This document shows positions 7,007-16,367 of a stretch of DNA of 64,000 bases, piece by piece. The translations under genes and the position numbers were made by a program. Location: IMG/VR virus record IMGVR_UViG_3300017917_001910, positions 51,253 to 115,252 of that record; one strand, written 5' to 3'. This DNA comes from a virus. Numbering within the stretch: the stretch's first letter is position 1; every line of letters starts with the position of its first letter. A model generated the notes under the pieces. The model was given only the letters and a program-made list of their open reading frames with translations. It was not told the origin of the DNA and ran no database searches.

Positions 7007-9928
7007 TTAAGCAGGAAATTCAGCACCGGTTGGGGTTAGATTAAAGTTAATTACTATAAACTCCGCAGTTTTTGCCGGTTGTAAGTAAATATCACCTACT
7101 AATAAATTTCTGTCAATTACGGCAGGAGTATTATTAGTGTCATCCATTACAACTTTAAATGCATATAATCCTTGTCTTTGTTGGATTGATTCTAAGTAAG
7201 GATTAACGATGCTTAAGAATCTATTTCTTGTTGCTGCGGTATTTTGTTCAAATACTAAGTATCTAGAAGTAGATGCGATATATTTCTTAACAGTTATTAA
7301 TAATCTTCTTACGTTGATTCTATCTAATGCACTAGGCTTTTGTTGTAAGGTTTTTTGACCCCATGCACAAATTCCTTGACTAGGGAAAGAAGCAATTGGA
7401 TTTACTTGATTTTCATATAATGTATCACGCTCTGAATGATTTAATTTTGTTTCAATATTAATAGCATCTGTAATACCACCTCTATTTAAACCTGCAGGTG
7501 CATACCACTCTGCTGCTACTGAATCATTATAAGCTAATACTCCTGGCATTAATACGCTTGGCGGAACCCAAATAGGCTTATTAATAGAAGTATCTAATAC
7601 TTGCATCCAAGGATAATATGTCGCAGCATAATTACTATCCATATTAGCTGTTTGATTTGCTGCTGTTGCAATACTATCTCCTTTAGCTGTATTATCAACG
7701 ATTACAAATGTATCTTGACGTCCTTCTGCTGTTGATATCATATAATTTGCTACATATGGATGTAATCTTCTAATAACACCTGGAGCTAATAACATATTAA
7801 TATCATATTCGTCTTGATTTGAAAGCATATCAAATGCATCTGTATATTTAATACTTCCGTTTGATGTTGCGGTTGATAAGTCATATCCGAATGAATTTGC
7901 GGCAGTAATATCACCACTAGATAATTTAACTCTAGCAGGACTCATACCATCTGAACCACCTTGCATTGGAACTGTAAACTGAACGTTATTAGCAGTTGGG
8001 CCAGTAACACCAGTGATATCAACTCTTGCTTTTAAATCACCTGTATATGTAAATCCTGAATTAATTGGCATTACTAAATTATCAACAACAAAATCTGAAT
8101 TAATTGCTGATACTTCAATTGATGCTGATGTAGGAATTGCTTTTAAATAATTAACATTATCTACTGCTCCAAAATCCCATCCTAAGAATCTATTAGATAC
8201 ATATGATTGATCAGAATCATTTTGAGATACTATATAAGATGCAGGAGGCATATTAGCATTTGTAAATCCAATAAACGTTTGTTTTAGTTTTCTAAATCCT
8301 CTAGGAGATAAAGTTTCGCTTACAGCTTTTGAATCTACTGCAGGATCCATTTCTATTCTTACGTATTTAGAAACGTTATTGTAATTACCATACTCGACAA
8401 CTTTATTTGTTGAAGTAACAAATTCTTTATACTTATCTCCAATTACACGAGCAATATATTGAGGACTATCTGGGTCTAAATTAACGCCTCTATATTGTTC
8501 TAATATACTAGGTCTGTTATCAGTATCGCTATAGCTTCTAACTAATAAATCAAATGTAGAATAACTACCAGAGCTAAATTCTCTTAAGTTAGTAATGCTA
8601 ATTTTAACATCTGTATTAGTATCATTACCGTCACTTAAATGATGAACTTTAAATAAGTTTTGTGTTGTTTTAACACTAAAACCATTAAGACCTGATGTAA
8701 TCCATGGAGTAGAAGCATGATTATAATCAGGGAATGTTACATTATATGATGACGTTAAAACTGTTACTGTTGGTATAAATGATGTAGGCGTGCTACTTCC
8801 AGAAATTACAGGGTATACTACTTTTGTAGGAGTTATTGTTCCTAGGAAAGGTAAGCTAGTTGTATTAATGTTATATGTAGTATTAGAATAACTAGACCAT
8901 ACTATATCACCATTTAAATACATAGTAAATGTACCTGAGCCTGAATTATAAGTAGTTAATGTTGGAATATAATCATAATATGATTCATTTAATATAGCTG
9001 GGTTGGATGTTGTTTCTAATCCAATATTTAAATATTGAGGAGAACCTGTTATAAAGTTAAACGACTCTATTGGCATTGCTGCTTTTATAGATGCTGTTGT
9101 TAACGTAGCTATAAATATTTCAGAATTTAATGCCCAATTTTGAGTAGCAGTCGGAGTAGATGACCATCCGCTTGATGCTGTTAAAAAACTATTACTAGTA
9201 GAGCTAGTTACTGAAAATGCGGTAGTATAGTTATTATTAGCTGTTCCTAATAAAGTAAAGCTACTTGAACCATTACTTACAGATACGCCATATCCATTTG
9301 CTATATTAGTACTAAAATCTTCAAACGTCACATATGAATAAATTCCATTATTATAATTTGTATTACTTATTTTAGTAGAATCTGGAGTGCTTCCAATTAC
9401 TTTACTAATAAAGGTAGTGTTTTGACGATTGATAGATACGGTATAAGTTTTAGCAGTTAAATTACTTCCTGATGCTACTAATGTGAAGTTATTGGAAATA
9501 TTACCGCTTATTGCTGTTGATGCTCTTAAGTCAAAATTAGTACTGGTATTGTTTTTTGCTGGATGTAATCCCGAAACAATTTGATATGTAATTGTTGACC
9601 CCGTTGAAGCAACTGCCACAGCAGCTAATTTATTTGTGTCTGTTGTAAATGTCCAACCGCCATTACCTAAAATACGAACTACCATAGCAGAACTAGCATT
9701 CTTAAGATAATTTTTGATTGCATAAGGTATGTAAGTTTGAGTTGAATCTTCGCCTCCGAACATTACTTGATAGTCTTGAAAGCTTGTTACCTGCATTGGT
9801 ACTAAAGCTGGCCCTTTTAACGTAGGTCCTACGAAGGCTGCTCCTATCTGAGCTATACCAGCGGGAAGAAACGATAGGTCGTTCTCGTTGGTAAATACGC
9901 CTGGGCTAATAATTCTTTCTGTTGCCAT
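7007..9928 (-). CDS. gp18: Tail sheath protein gp18
   Basis: 973 residues, much longer than T4 gp18 (about 659). The N-terminus (ISPGVFTNENDLSFLPAG) and a C-terminal block (ALDRINVRRLLITVKKYI, then FEQNTAATRNRFLSIVNPYL) are typical of contractile sheath subunits. The C-terminus supplies the strands that interlock neighbouring subunits. The segment from roughly 110 to 480 is Ser/Thr/Asn-rich and beta-like, and looks like one or more inserted surface domains. A TTTG/TATATTTG promoter candidate lies about 50 bases upstream and a strong terminator lies downstream, so it may have a monocistronic transcript. Confidence 0.93.
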   Translation of the reverse strand: MATERIISPGVFTNENDLSFLPAGIAQIGAAFVGPTLKGPALVPMQVTSFQDYQVMFGGEDSTQTYIPYAIKNYLKNASSAMVVRILGNGGWTFTTDTNKLAAVAVASTGSTITYQIVSGLHPAKNNTSTNFDLRASTAISGNISNNFTLVASGSNLTAKTYTVSINRQNTTFISKVIGSTPDSTKISNTNYNNGIYSYVTFEDFSTNIANGYGVSVSNGSSSFTLLGTANNNYTTAFSVTSSTSNSFLTASSGWSSTPTATQNWALNSEIFIATLTTASIKAAMPIESFNFITGSPQYLNIGLETTSNPAILNESYYDYIPTLTTYNSGSGTFTMYLNGDIVWSSYSNTTYNINTTSLPFLGTITPTKVVYPVISGSSTPTSFIPTVTVLTSSYNVTFPDYNHASTPWITSGLNGFSVKTTQNLFKVHHLSDGNDTNTDVKISITNLREFSSGSYSTFDLLVRSYSDTDNRPSILEQYRGVNLDPDSPQYIARVIGDKYKEFVTSTNKVVEYGNYNNVSKYVRIEMDPAVDSKAVSETLSPRGFRKLKQTFIGFTNANMPPASYIVSQNDSDQSYVSNRFLGWDFGAVDNVNYLKAIPTSASIEVSAINSDFVVDNLVMPINSGFTYTGDLKARVDITGVTGPTANNVQFTVPMQGGSDGMSPARVKLSSGDITAANSFGYDLSTATSNGSIKYTDAFDMLSNQDEYDINMLLAPGVIRRLHPYVANYMISTAEGRQDTFVIVDNTAKGDSIATAANQTANMDSNYAATYYPWMQVLDTSINKPIWVPPSVLMPGVLAYNDSVAAEWYAPAGLNRGGITDAINIETKLNHSERDTLYENQVNPIASFPSQGICAWGQKTLQQKPSALDRINVRRLLITVKKYIASTSRYLVFEQNTAATRNRFLSIVNPYLESIQQRQGLYAFKVVMDDTNNTPAVIDRNLLVGDIYLQPAKTAEFIVINFNLTPTGAEFPA

Positions 9929-9980
9929 TATTTGTTAAAGTTTATAAATTTTGTTGGTTTGTGTAGAGAGAATCTTTCTA

Positions 9981-10010
9981 CAAATATAATTATAGTATCT
10001 TAAGATCAAA
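9981..10010 (-). promoter_or_regulatory. Candidate Bacteroidota-type promoter upstream of gp18
   Basis: Minus strand TTTG, an 18-base spacer, then TATATTTG. This fits the Bacteroidota -33/-7 pattern (TTTG and TAnnTTTG). The predicted start would be near 9974, leaving a 45-base leader before the sheath ATG. Confidence 0.4.
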
Positions 10011-10281
10011 CCTCCGAAATAAATTCACCTGACTCTAAATTTACAGTACCTAGACCATATTTTTTAGTAAATGCTTCCTGAACTTTAGATTCTTGCTCTT
10101 TTAATTCTAAAAACACGCCTTGTAATTTAGAAAGCTCATCATCCATACCAGATAATGCTAATGTTAAATTAATCTTCTCTAAGTGTATTTGACCTAGTTG
10201 AGCTGTTAATTCTAAATACTTGTTTTGAATGCTTTTTAATTCATCTAACTCTTCTTGTGTTAGTTTTTTTGTTGTTGTCAT
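10006..10281 (-). CDS. Small coiled-coil protein of the neck/sheath region
   Basis: 91 residues. Most of the length is heptad-like helix (LDELKSIQNKYLELTAQLG, then LSGMDDELSKLQGVFLELKE), ending in KKYGLGTVNLESGEFI, a small beta end. The 132-residue neighbour has the same layout (helices, then a TYGTPNADGN turn), so the two could be diverged duplicates. Its position between tail-completion gp15 and the sheath suggests a minor tail or assembly protein. Unnamed. Confidence 0.6.
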   Translation of the reverse strand: MTTTKKLTQEELDELKSIQNKYLELTAQLGQIHLEKINLTLALSGMDDELSKLQGVFLELKEQESKVQEAFTKKYGLGTVNLESGEFISEV

Positions 10282-10282
10282 T

Positions 10283-10681
10283 TTATTGTTTTTCTATTAA
10301 GTTTTGTAATATAAATATATAAGCTTCTTCCGTTTCTATTTTTTCTAGTACTGAAAATGGAATTGGTTTATATTGAAGTTCTTTTTCTTGAGTAAGTAAA
10401 GTACTAAATTCTTGTTGGAATTGCTCAAATTTAGGATTGATGATTTCTTTTTCAGTATCTATATAATATGGTATAATAATATTACCATCTGCATTAGGAG
10501 TGCCGTATGTTTTAATAAGCTCATCTCGTAAAGATTCGATAATAGGTTTAATTTCTTGAACTTGTTTATTAAGTTCTAATAGCCAAAATTTTGTTGATAA
10601 TGAAATCTTTTCATTAAGCAGTTTTGTTAACTCTTCTTCTAGTACGAAGATGTTTGTAAGTTGAATTTTTAATGTTTCCAT
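10283..10681 (-). CDS. Helical protein of the neck/sheath region
   Basis: 132 residues. The N-terminal helical part carries several leucine heptads (VLEEELTKLLNEKISL), a RDELIKTYGTPNADGN turn follows near residue 70, then a short strand and another helix. It lies directly before the 91-residue coiled-coil gene with a one-base gap. Layout and context suggest an assembly or scaffold role, but I recognise no named family. Confidence 0.55.
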   Translation of the reverse strand: METLKIQLTNIFVLEEELTKLLNEKISLSTKFWLLELNKQVQEIKPIIESLRDELIKTYGTPNADGNIIIPYYIDTEKEIINPKFEQFQQEFSTLLTQEKELQYKPIPFSVLEKIETEEAYIFILQNLIEKQ

Positions 10682-10736
10682 ACGTTATAACTTCTTGTAA
10701 TATAATAAATTAAAGTAGTAAGTCCTAATTAATTAT

Positions 10737-11561
10737 TTAGTAATTAGAAGAACCGCTAGTGTTTTGAAGTTTTACAGGTTGCAACGGAATAGTTGTTTCA
10801 TTAAAACTAACTACTACTTTATTAGCAGGTATTAATTTTTGAATTGTAGGTCTATTTCTTTCATCTTCATTAATTAAATAAGCTTTAGTAGTAAATTGAA
10901 ACTTTGCTTTTACGAATCTATCACTTCCAATATCATTACTTAATTCAAATGACGGAGATGAAATCATTGTTGGAAATTTTTGAGTATCTCCAAATGCTGT
11001 ACCATTAAAAAACATAATTTGTTCTACTAACTCATTCATTTGTTCTAAGAATTCTGTCCAACAAATTATATCGTATGTTATATGGATATATCTCGGAATA
11101 TCCATTGCATAATATTCTTTAATAGGTTTAGTGTTTGTTAAAACATCAAAGGGAGTATATTTATTTTTTGAAGAATATGTTCTTTCAAATATCCATTGAT
11201 TTCCTTCATTCTTTAATACTTCATTCTTCATGTAATCTTGACGCTGTTCAAATCCAGTTCTGTTAAGAACAATTACAGGTGCCATGATCTTATCATTATT
11301 ATCTCTTAAATATCCTTGAGTTTGAACTCCGCTCCATTTTTCTGGTGTAGCAAATAATACAGGTACTTTTTTAGTTCCTTGATTAGTGTTTATTTGAACT
11401 TGAATAACGTTCTCTAAATGCCATTTAATTGCAGCATCAACATCATACAATCCAATTTTAACTGCACGCAAATTTTCGTTGTTAGCAACTTGATTTACAC
11501 GTACACCCGGATTAATATTATCTCTGTATTGATTTTGTTTTTTTGTAATTTGCTTAGCCAT
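10737..11561 (-). CDS. gp15: Tail sheath stabilizer / completion protein gp15
   Basis: 274 residues, the same size as T4 gp15 (272). Family-like features are QVQINTNQGTKKVPVLFATPEKW near residue 55 (the strand leading into VPV.YA.PE.W), APVIVLNRTGFEQR, and YIHITYDIICWTEFLEQMNELVEQIM (conserved central helix). In T4 it forms the ring that caps the sheath and joins tail to neck. Gene order 13, (unknown), 14-like, 15 agrees. The C-terminal tail is low-complexity. Confidence 0.75.
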   Translation of the reverse strand: MAKQITKKQNQYRDNINPGVRVNQVANNENLRAVKIGLYDVDAAIKWHLENVIQVQINTNQGTKKVPVLFATPEKWSGVQTQGYLRDNNDKIMAPVIVLNRTGFEQRQDYMKNEVLKNEGNQWIFERTYSSKNKYTPFDVLTNTKPIKEYYAMDIPRYIHITYDIICWTEFLEQMNELVEQIMFFNGTAFGDTQKFPTMISSPSFELSNDIGSDRFVKAKFQFTTKAYLINEDERNRPTIQKLIPANKVVVSFNETTIPLQPVKLQNTSGSSNY

Positions 11562-11565
11562 TTAG

Positions 11566-12090
11566 TTAAATATTTAAAGGTAAATCATAATCTTGATTAT
11601 TGATACCATAGTTTAAATCTAATAATTGAAGTTGCGATTCTCTTACTTGATGCCCATTACACATAAATGATAAACTTCCACCGAAGTTATTACCTTTTAT
11701 CCATGTATCAGGATTTTTTCCAGCAAAGTATTGGTTTTCTGTAGTATTGTCAATCTCGTAATATTTATCGTCCCAATTAATAATGTCGCCAATTTCCGGT
11801 ACGATATTTAATGTTAACATTGTATCTCTTAAAATATAAAACTCAATAGCTACCATTGCATCAATACCGGCATCCGTTTGAACGGCATCATTAGGACTTC
11901 TGCTAATATAAATAGGTGTTCTTACTGGTTGATAATATACTTTAGAAATTCCTTCTCCGTATAAATTAACACGAGATTGATCTAAGACGAATTTATAATA
12001 TCCGACTTCTGTATCTACTAGTTTATAAACAAGCTCTCTGTTAAATTTTGTTACTAAAGAATAATCACGAGCTGAACCAAATAATGACAT
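11566..12090 (-). CDS. gp14: Neck protein, gp14-like
   Basis: 174 residues, shorter than T4 gp14 (256). Segments such as GISKVYYQPVRTPIYISR, FYILRDTMLTLNIVPEIGD and IINWDDKYYEIDNTTENQY form a beta-rich domain of the kind seen in phage neck proteins. The call rests largely on synteny between gp13 and gp15. The product would join the portal-proximal collar to the tail. A head-tail connector of another family cannot be excluded. Confidence 0.6.
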   Translation of the reverse strand: MSLFGSARDYSLVTKFNRELVYKLVDTEVGYYKFVLDQSRVNLYGEGISKVYYQPVRTPIYISRSPNDAVQTDAGIDAMVAIEFYILRDTMLTLNIVPEIGDIINWDDKYYEIDNTTENQYFAGKNPDTWIKGNNFGGSLSFMCNGHQVRESQLQLLDLNYGINNQDYDLPLNI

Positions 12091-12091
12091 T

Positions 12092-12454
12092 TTATTTTCT
12101 TTCTATTAATTGTATTGTATCTTCTCTTGCAATAAGACCGACTAGACCATGTACTTTATACTTGCCAGTATCTCCTAATCCTTTTGTTGCCGTTTCTCTA
12201 ATATCATTTAAAGAATCTAAAGGCGTTTCTTTATATGATAAAAACTTTATTTTTAATTGAGCATAATCATATAACTCATTACTTCGTTTCTCAATAAAAT
12301 CAGAATGCTTTGGCTGTGCAGTAACAATATATGGTATTGCTCTTATTTCATCGTATGCATCTGATAATTTAGTTCTTTCCTTTTTTATTTTTACAATTGC
12401 CATACATTCGTAAAAATCTAAAGTTTCTTCTTTAAGTATAATTTTGTGTTTCAT
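12092..12454 (-). CDS. Conserved neck-region protein
   Basis: I choose the ATG at 12454 (MKHKIILKEETLDFYE), one base past the gp13 stop, over an ATG four codons earlier that would overlap gp13. This gives 120 residues. The product is a compact alpha/beta protein with AIPYIVTAQPKHSDFIEKRSNELYDYAQLKIKF in the middle. Similar proteins occur in the same neck position in related phages. Function unknown, presumably structural. Confidence 0.6.
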   Translation of the reverse strand: MKHKIILKEETLDFYECMAIVKIKKERTKLSDAYDEIRAIPYIVTAQPKHSDFIEKRSNELYDYAQLKIKFLSYKETPLDSLNDIRETATKGLGDTGKYKVHGLVGLIAREDTIQLIERK

Positions 12455-12455
12455 T

Positions 12456-13619
12456 TTACCCCACATAAATTTTTAATGGTATCTTATTTAATGTTGTTTG
12501 CACAGCATCATTCTCTGCTTGTTGCTTTTCAAGTTGAGCTTGACGCGATACTTTATCTAATGCTCCACGTAAATCAGTAACTAATGTAGTTTGGTTTTCA
12601 CGTCCTTGAGTTACTAAATCAGCTCCGTTCATACGAATCTCTGCATTTGGAATAGGAATTGAATCGTACTTATTACGAACATTACCTAATGTTTCCGTTG
12701 CTAATGCTAACGTATATTTTAAAATCCATTGCTTTCCTACATCATTAACATCTCCGTATTGTATTTTATTAAATGGAGCATTACTCATATCAGAAACTAC
12801 TCCCGATGTAGTAATATTGTCTATAGCATTTCTATCTGATTCTACTATATATTCAAAGTATAGTATAAAATTATAAGTAGGAATAGGAAATAGTTTTAAT
12901 TGATTATTGATTAATTCAAATGAATAAGAAGATCTTCTTATCATATCATTAAATTCAATTGCTTGTAATCTTAATAAATCAGAATACATTGGCATCATTA
13001 AAAATGATACTCCTGGAGAATAACTGCCCCAACCAAAAGATTGAAGCATTTGTTGCGTACCCATACCAGTTCCTACAAACGGGTCAAAGTATCTTACAAT
13101 AGCAGGAGGCCCATCATGAAATATTCTTTTAATCTCAATATCTTCATTAGGATGGACTAAATCTCTAAATAATGTATTAATGTTATAATTTTGTTGCCCT
13201 GAATAACAAGATAAACTTCCTGTTCTCCATGTTATTCTTCCTCCAACGCCAGCTTCGCTTCCATATTCTTTAGATAATTGAAGTGTACGTCCTAAGTTTG
13301 GAGCAATATTCTTTTGAGATAAATTTGAATTAGAATTATAAGCACTTCCTTGAAGATTAATAAAATTATCTACGATATTATATTCGTTAATAATATTTCC
13401 AAATTCCGACGTAGCTTGTTCGAAACAAGCAAAGAAAGACCCAGATTGAAGTTCTACGTCCATCATAGGATATCCTAATCGTCTTGCACAAAAATCTGCT
13501 ACTTTTGGAGCATCAAGTTGAAACTGAAAGTCATAATCAAAATACCCGAAAGGAGTATCTCCGGGAGAAAATGTACAATTACCTGTCCAAATTGGAATAT
13601 CTATTGTTAATCCGTTCAT
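12456..13619 (-). CDS. gp13: Neck protein gp13
   Basis: 387 residues, longer than T4 gp13 (309). Characteristic C-terminal features are FNKIQYGDVNDVGKQWI, LALATETLGNVRNKYDSIPIPNAEIRMNG and LVTQGRENQTTL. These match the gp13 pattern of a conserved helical stretch followed by the NG..L..QGRE motif. The middle (AIEFNDMIRRSSYSFELINNQLKLFPIP) is the common beta segment. It contributes to the ring between head and tail. A perfect copy of the late-promoter-like motif lies 11 bases upstream, so the gp13-gp14-gp15 set probably forms one transcript. Confidence 0.8.
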   Translation of the reverse strand: MNGLTIDIPIWTGNCTFSPGDTPFGYFDYDFQFQLDAPKVADFCARRLGYPMMDVELQSGSFFACFEQATSEFGNIINEYNIVDNFINLQGSAYNSNSNLSQKNIAPNLGRTLQLSKEYGSEAGVGGRITWRTGSLSCYSGQQNYNINTLFRDLVHPNEDIEIKRIFHDGPPAIVRYFDPFVGTGMGTQQMLQSFGWGSYSPGVSFLMMPMYSDLLRLQAIEFNDMIRRSSYSFELINNQLKLFPIPTYNFILYFEYIVESDRNAIDNITTSGVVSDMSNAPFNKIQYGDVNDVGKQWILKYTLALATETLGNVRNKYDSIPIPNAEIRMNGADLVTQGRENQTTLVTDLRGALDKVSRQAQLEKQQAENDAVQTTLNKIPLKIYVG

Positions 13620-13630
13620 TATTATTCGTC

Positions 13631-13644
13631 TTTATTATAATTAT
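13631..13644 (-). promoter_or_regulatory. Candidate late promoter upstream of gp13
   Basis: Perfect ATAATTATAATAAA on the minus strand, 11 bases from the gp13 ATG and downstream of the fibre operon. Confidence 0.55.
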
Positions 13645-13677
13645 GTAGGATCACAAGTTGATACTATAATTACGTAC

Positions 13678-13965
13678 TTATATATGTTCGTACGTAGCCT
13701 TTAAATTAAATTCATTAGAATTTTGTAATTCGTTAATCACATATGTTTCTAATGCATCTATTAATTTAGAGTATGGGTCTGTAATTTCTTCTTTGTATAT
13801 TAATGTATTTTTATCAATATCATATCGAAGAATTGTGTGATTACCAATAACCACTTCTAAATTAATTGCTCCTTTATATTCTAAACGAGGAATTAATGTT
13901 ACTGAAGGTGATTCACAAATTAATTCTGATGGGAGTTTATAATATCCCGTTACTTGTATTGCCAT
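13678..13965 (-). CDS. Small beta-rich hypothetical protein
   Basis: 95 residues. It consists of short strands (AIQVTGYYKLP, VTLIPRLEYKGAINLEVVIG) and a C-terminal helix (YSKLIDALETYVINELQN). It is the last gene of the fibre operon, 15 bases after the large fibre gene, so a fibre-associated or attachment role is plausible. No family recognised. Confidence 0.5.
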   Translation of the reverse strand: MAIQVTGYYKLPSELICESPSVTLIPRLEYKGAINLEVVIGNHTILRYDIDKNTLIYKEEITDPYSKLIDALETYVINELQNSNEFNLKATYEHI

Positions 13966-13980
13966 GTTATTTATTATTTA

Positions 13981-15867
13981 TTAAATTAGTCTTTCTATAA
14001 CTACAGACCCACTAGCAGGACCTGCTGTTTGTATAAATGTTGCTCTGTATAATCTTCCTCTATCTTGATCTTGGATATGAGATGTTATTGTATCTCCACC
14101 GCTACCTAACGTTGCTGATGTTAATACTGACCAGCTTCCTGTTGTAAATATAGCGCCTGTATTAACACTACTTGATATAGCAGAACCAGCTACGGAAGAT
14201 ATTGCACTATAAAATACATTTACACTTCCACTTACTGAACTTGCTACCGGATTACCACTAGATGATATTGCTACACGAATATTGTCAAATGATGCTGAGT
14301 TAGTAAATCTTCCTACATTATATCCTGTTGCATTTCTAGTTACTGGTATTGCTCCGTTAATTGTTACAACACCACTTCCGCTTACCTCAAATATACTAGC
14401 AGAACCAGGTGCATCAATTTTAAATAATGAACTACTAGCAACTGTACCGGATATATGTAACCAAGCGCTCGGAGCATTTGTATTTAAACCAAAAAATCCT
14501 TGAGTTGAAAATCTAGCTATTTCACCCGTGCCCCAATTTCCTAAAGCAAATATAATAGGTCTTGTATTTGTTCCTTGAAAACGAATACCAGTTGCAGCTT
14601 CAAATCCAAATTTTCCTCTGTTACCTGCAAAGTCAATATAAGCGTCTGTAGATGTTCCATTACCCATGTTTATTATTTGTCCTGTGCCAAATACATCTAA
14701 TTTTACAGCAGGTGTTGATGTTCCTATACCTACATTTCCACTACTGCTAGCATGTAAAATGTTATTCGATCCAGACATCACAAATAATGAGCCAGTTATT
14801 GTTTGACTACCAACAAATATATTACTTCCTGTAGTTGCAAATGATCTAGTTATATTATTTATTGAGCTTGTAAAGTTATTAATTGAACTAGTAAATGAAT
14901 TAAATGAGCTAGTAGTTGTAAAACTTGATGTACTAGAGTTTAACACATAAGGAGCTAACATTGAACCCGTATTACTTAATAATAAATAATTGGGAGCAAA
15001 TGAAGCTGTTAAAGCATTTTGAGCCCAAGAAGATGTACCAAATAATGATCCTGTAAATTGTCCTGTAAATGAACCACTAAATGATCCTGTATTACTTAGG
15101 AATTGATCTACTCTATTAGCCGTTACTATTACTGAAGGAATCCCTGGAGTACTATTTATAGGTTCAGCATATAATCTCATACCCGTATCAGCTGATACCC
15201 ATATGATCTGATAATAATCATTTGCAGCTGAAGAAACAAACCAGTTCCAAGCTGCTACTACTTTAGTACTATTTCCAGATAATGTTAATTTTGTGGCTGA
15301 ATCTGTAAGATCAATACCATTTTTTCTTAACCAAATTACTATTTCATCAGTACCAGAATCTGTTTTTTCTACTTGTGCAGAAAATTGAATATTATATATA
15401 CCTGCATTTTGTGTCTTAATATAAGTATTAAATGGGCTTGTTGATCCTGATATTGATACTCCATTTGTAATATCTGTTGAATCAAAGGACATTGATCTAG
15501 GTATATTTGCTACTGGGTTTGTTTGAATAGTTGTATCGTAAAACGATCCGTATGATCCTGTCGCAGTATTAAAACTTGTACTCCCGCTTAATGTAGCACT
15601 AACTGTTACTTGCCCTAATCCATTTGTTGGTGATAATGTTACATTTGGTCCTGCTAATAATTGCGTTACTCCACCGTTTAAAGCAAATGATGCACTTACA
15701 GCCCTTGAACTTGATACTGCATTTAATACATAAGATGCGCTTGTTGCTGTTCCATTTAAATTTCCGTATATACTTCCCGTAACAGATAAACTTCCACTAA
15801 TATTAGCATTTAATCCAATATTTAAATTATCTTGTACATCTAAAGTTGTTCGTATATTATATGACAT
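13981..15867 (-). CDS. Large tail fibre / virion structural protein with C1q-like domain
   Basis: 628 residues, Ser/Thr/Gly/Asn-rich. It is built of short repeats such as NISGSLSVTGSIYGN and ATGSNIFVGSQTITGS. Residues about 150-255 (YNIQFSAQVEKTDSG, EIVIWLRKNG, DYYQIIWVSADTGMRL) have the strand pattern of a C1q/TNF-type trimer domain. GNVGIGTSTPAVKLDV near residue 375 is a motif common in phage fibres just before receptor-binding regions. The C-terminus is a further beta domain. The PNYLLLSNTGS and TTGSN.F.G.QTI.GS modules also occur in the 191-residue protein nearby, indicating shared modules. Likely role: host surface recognition. Confidence 0.75.
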   Translation of the reverse strand: MSYNIRTTLDVQDNLNIGLNANISGSLSVTGSIYGNLNGTATSASYVLNAVSSSRAVSASFALNGGVTQLLAGPNVTLSPTNGLGQVTVSATLSGSTSFNTATGSYGSFYDTTIQTNPVANIPRSMSFDSTDITNGVSISGSTSPFNTYIKTQNAGIYNIQFSAQVEKTDSGTDEIVIWLRKNGIDLTDSATKLTLSGNSTKVVAAWNWFVSSAANDYYQIIWVSADTGMRLYAEPINSTPGIPSVIVTANRVDQFLSNTGSFSGSFTGQFTGSLFGTSSWAQNALTASFAPNYLLLSNTGSMLAPYVLNSSTSSFTTTSSFNSFTSSINNFTSSINNITRSFATTGSNIFVGSQTITGSLFVMSGSNNILHASSSGNVGIGTSTPAVKLDVFGTGQIINMGNGTSTDAYIDFAGNRGKFGFEAATGIRFQGTNTRPIIFALGNWGTGEIARFSTQGFFGLNTNAPSAWLHISGTVASSSLFKIDAPGSASIFEVSGSGVVTINGAIPVTRNATGYNVGRFTNSASFDNIRVAISSSGNPVASSVSGSVNVFYSAISSVAGSAISSSVNTGAIFTTGSWSVLTSATLGSGGDTITSHIQDQDRGRLYRATFIQTAGPASGSVVIERLI

Positions 15868-15885
15868 ATTATTTGTTTTCTTTTA

Positions 15886-16353
15886 TTATTTTGTAAATCC
15901 ACGTATTATAGTATCTACTGTGTAGCTATCGACGGTGCTTGTATTTCTAGCAACTACTTTTATAATGGGAGATTCTACTTCAGATACTTCTGCAGGGCCA
16001 ATTACTACATTATCTCGTATTTCAGTATTATTATCTGGAAATACTACGTTATCTGTTAATGTAAATGTTGATTGAACACTATTTCCGTCATAATACCCAA
16101 CTACATATGAAGTTAGTATAGAAAATACTTCAGAACTATTATTTTTTACATATACATCTGCTATTACTCCAAAATATTTTGTAGTATCAAATTCAAATAG
16201 TAAAGCTTCATATAGTAGTTCGACATTTGGATTAAACGGATCAGGAATTGATGCAGTCGGTAACGTAACAAACGAGCCAGATTGTGTTTGTAATACGGGA
16301 GAACTAACTATAGGTGTTTTTATTGATGCTGCTGATATAATTGTTTGTGCCAT
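15886..16353 (-). CDS. Fibre-associated structural protein
   Basis: 155 residues, predominantly beta. It starts MAQTIISAASIKTP, continues with repeated polar strands and ends with a compact strand pattern (IIKVVARNTSTVDSYTV). It sits between two fibre genes with gaps of 14-18 bases and the same low-complexity composition, so it is probably a fibre or fibre-hinge subunit. No specific family is recognised. Confidence 0.5.
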   Translation of the reverse strand: MAQTIISAASIKTPIVSSPVLQTQSGSFVTLPTASIPDPFNPNVELLYEALLFEFDTTKYFGVIADVYVKNNSSEVFSILTSYVVGYYDGNSVQSTFTLTDNVVFPDNNTEIRDNVVIGPAEVSEVESPIIKVVARNTSTVDSYTVDTIIRGFTK

Positions 16354-16367
16354 TATTGTTATTATTT

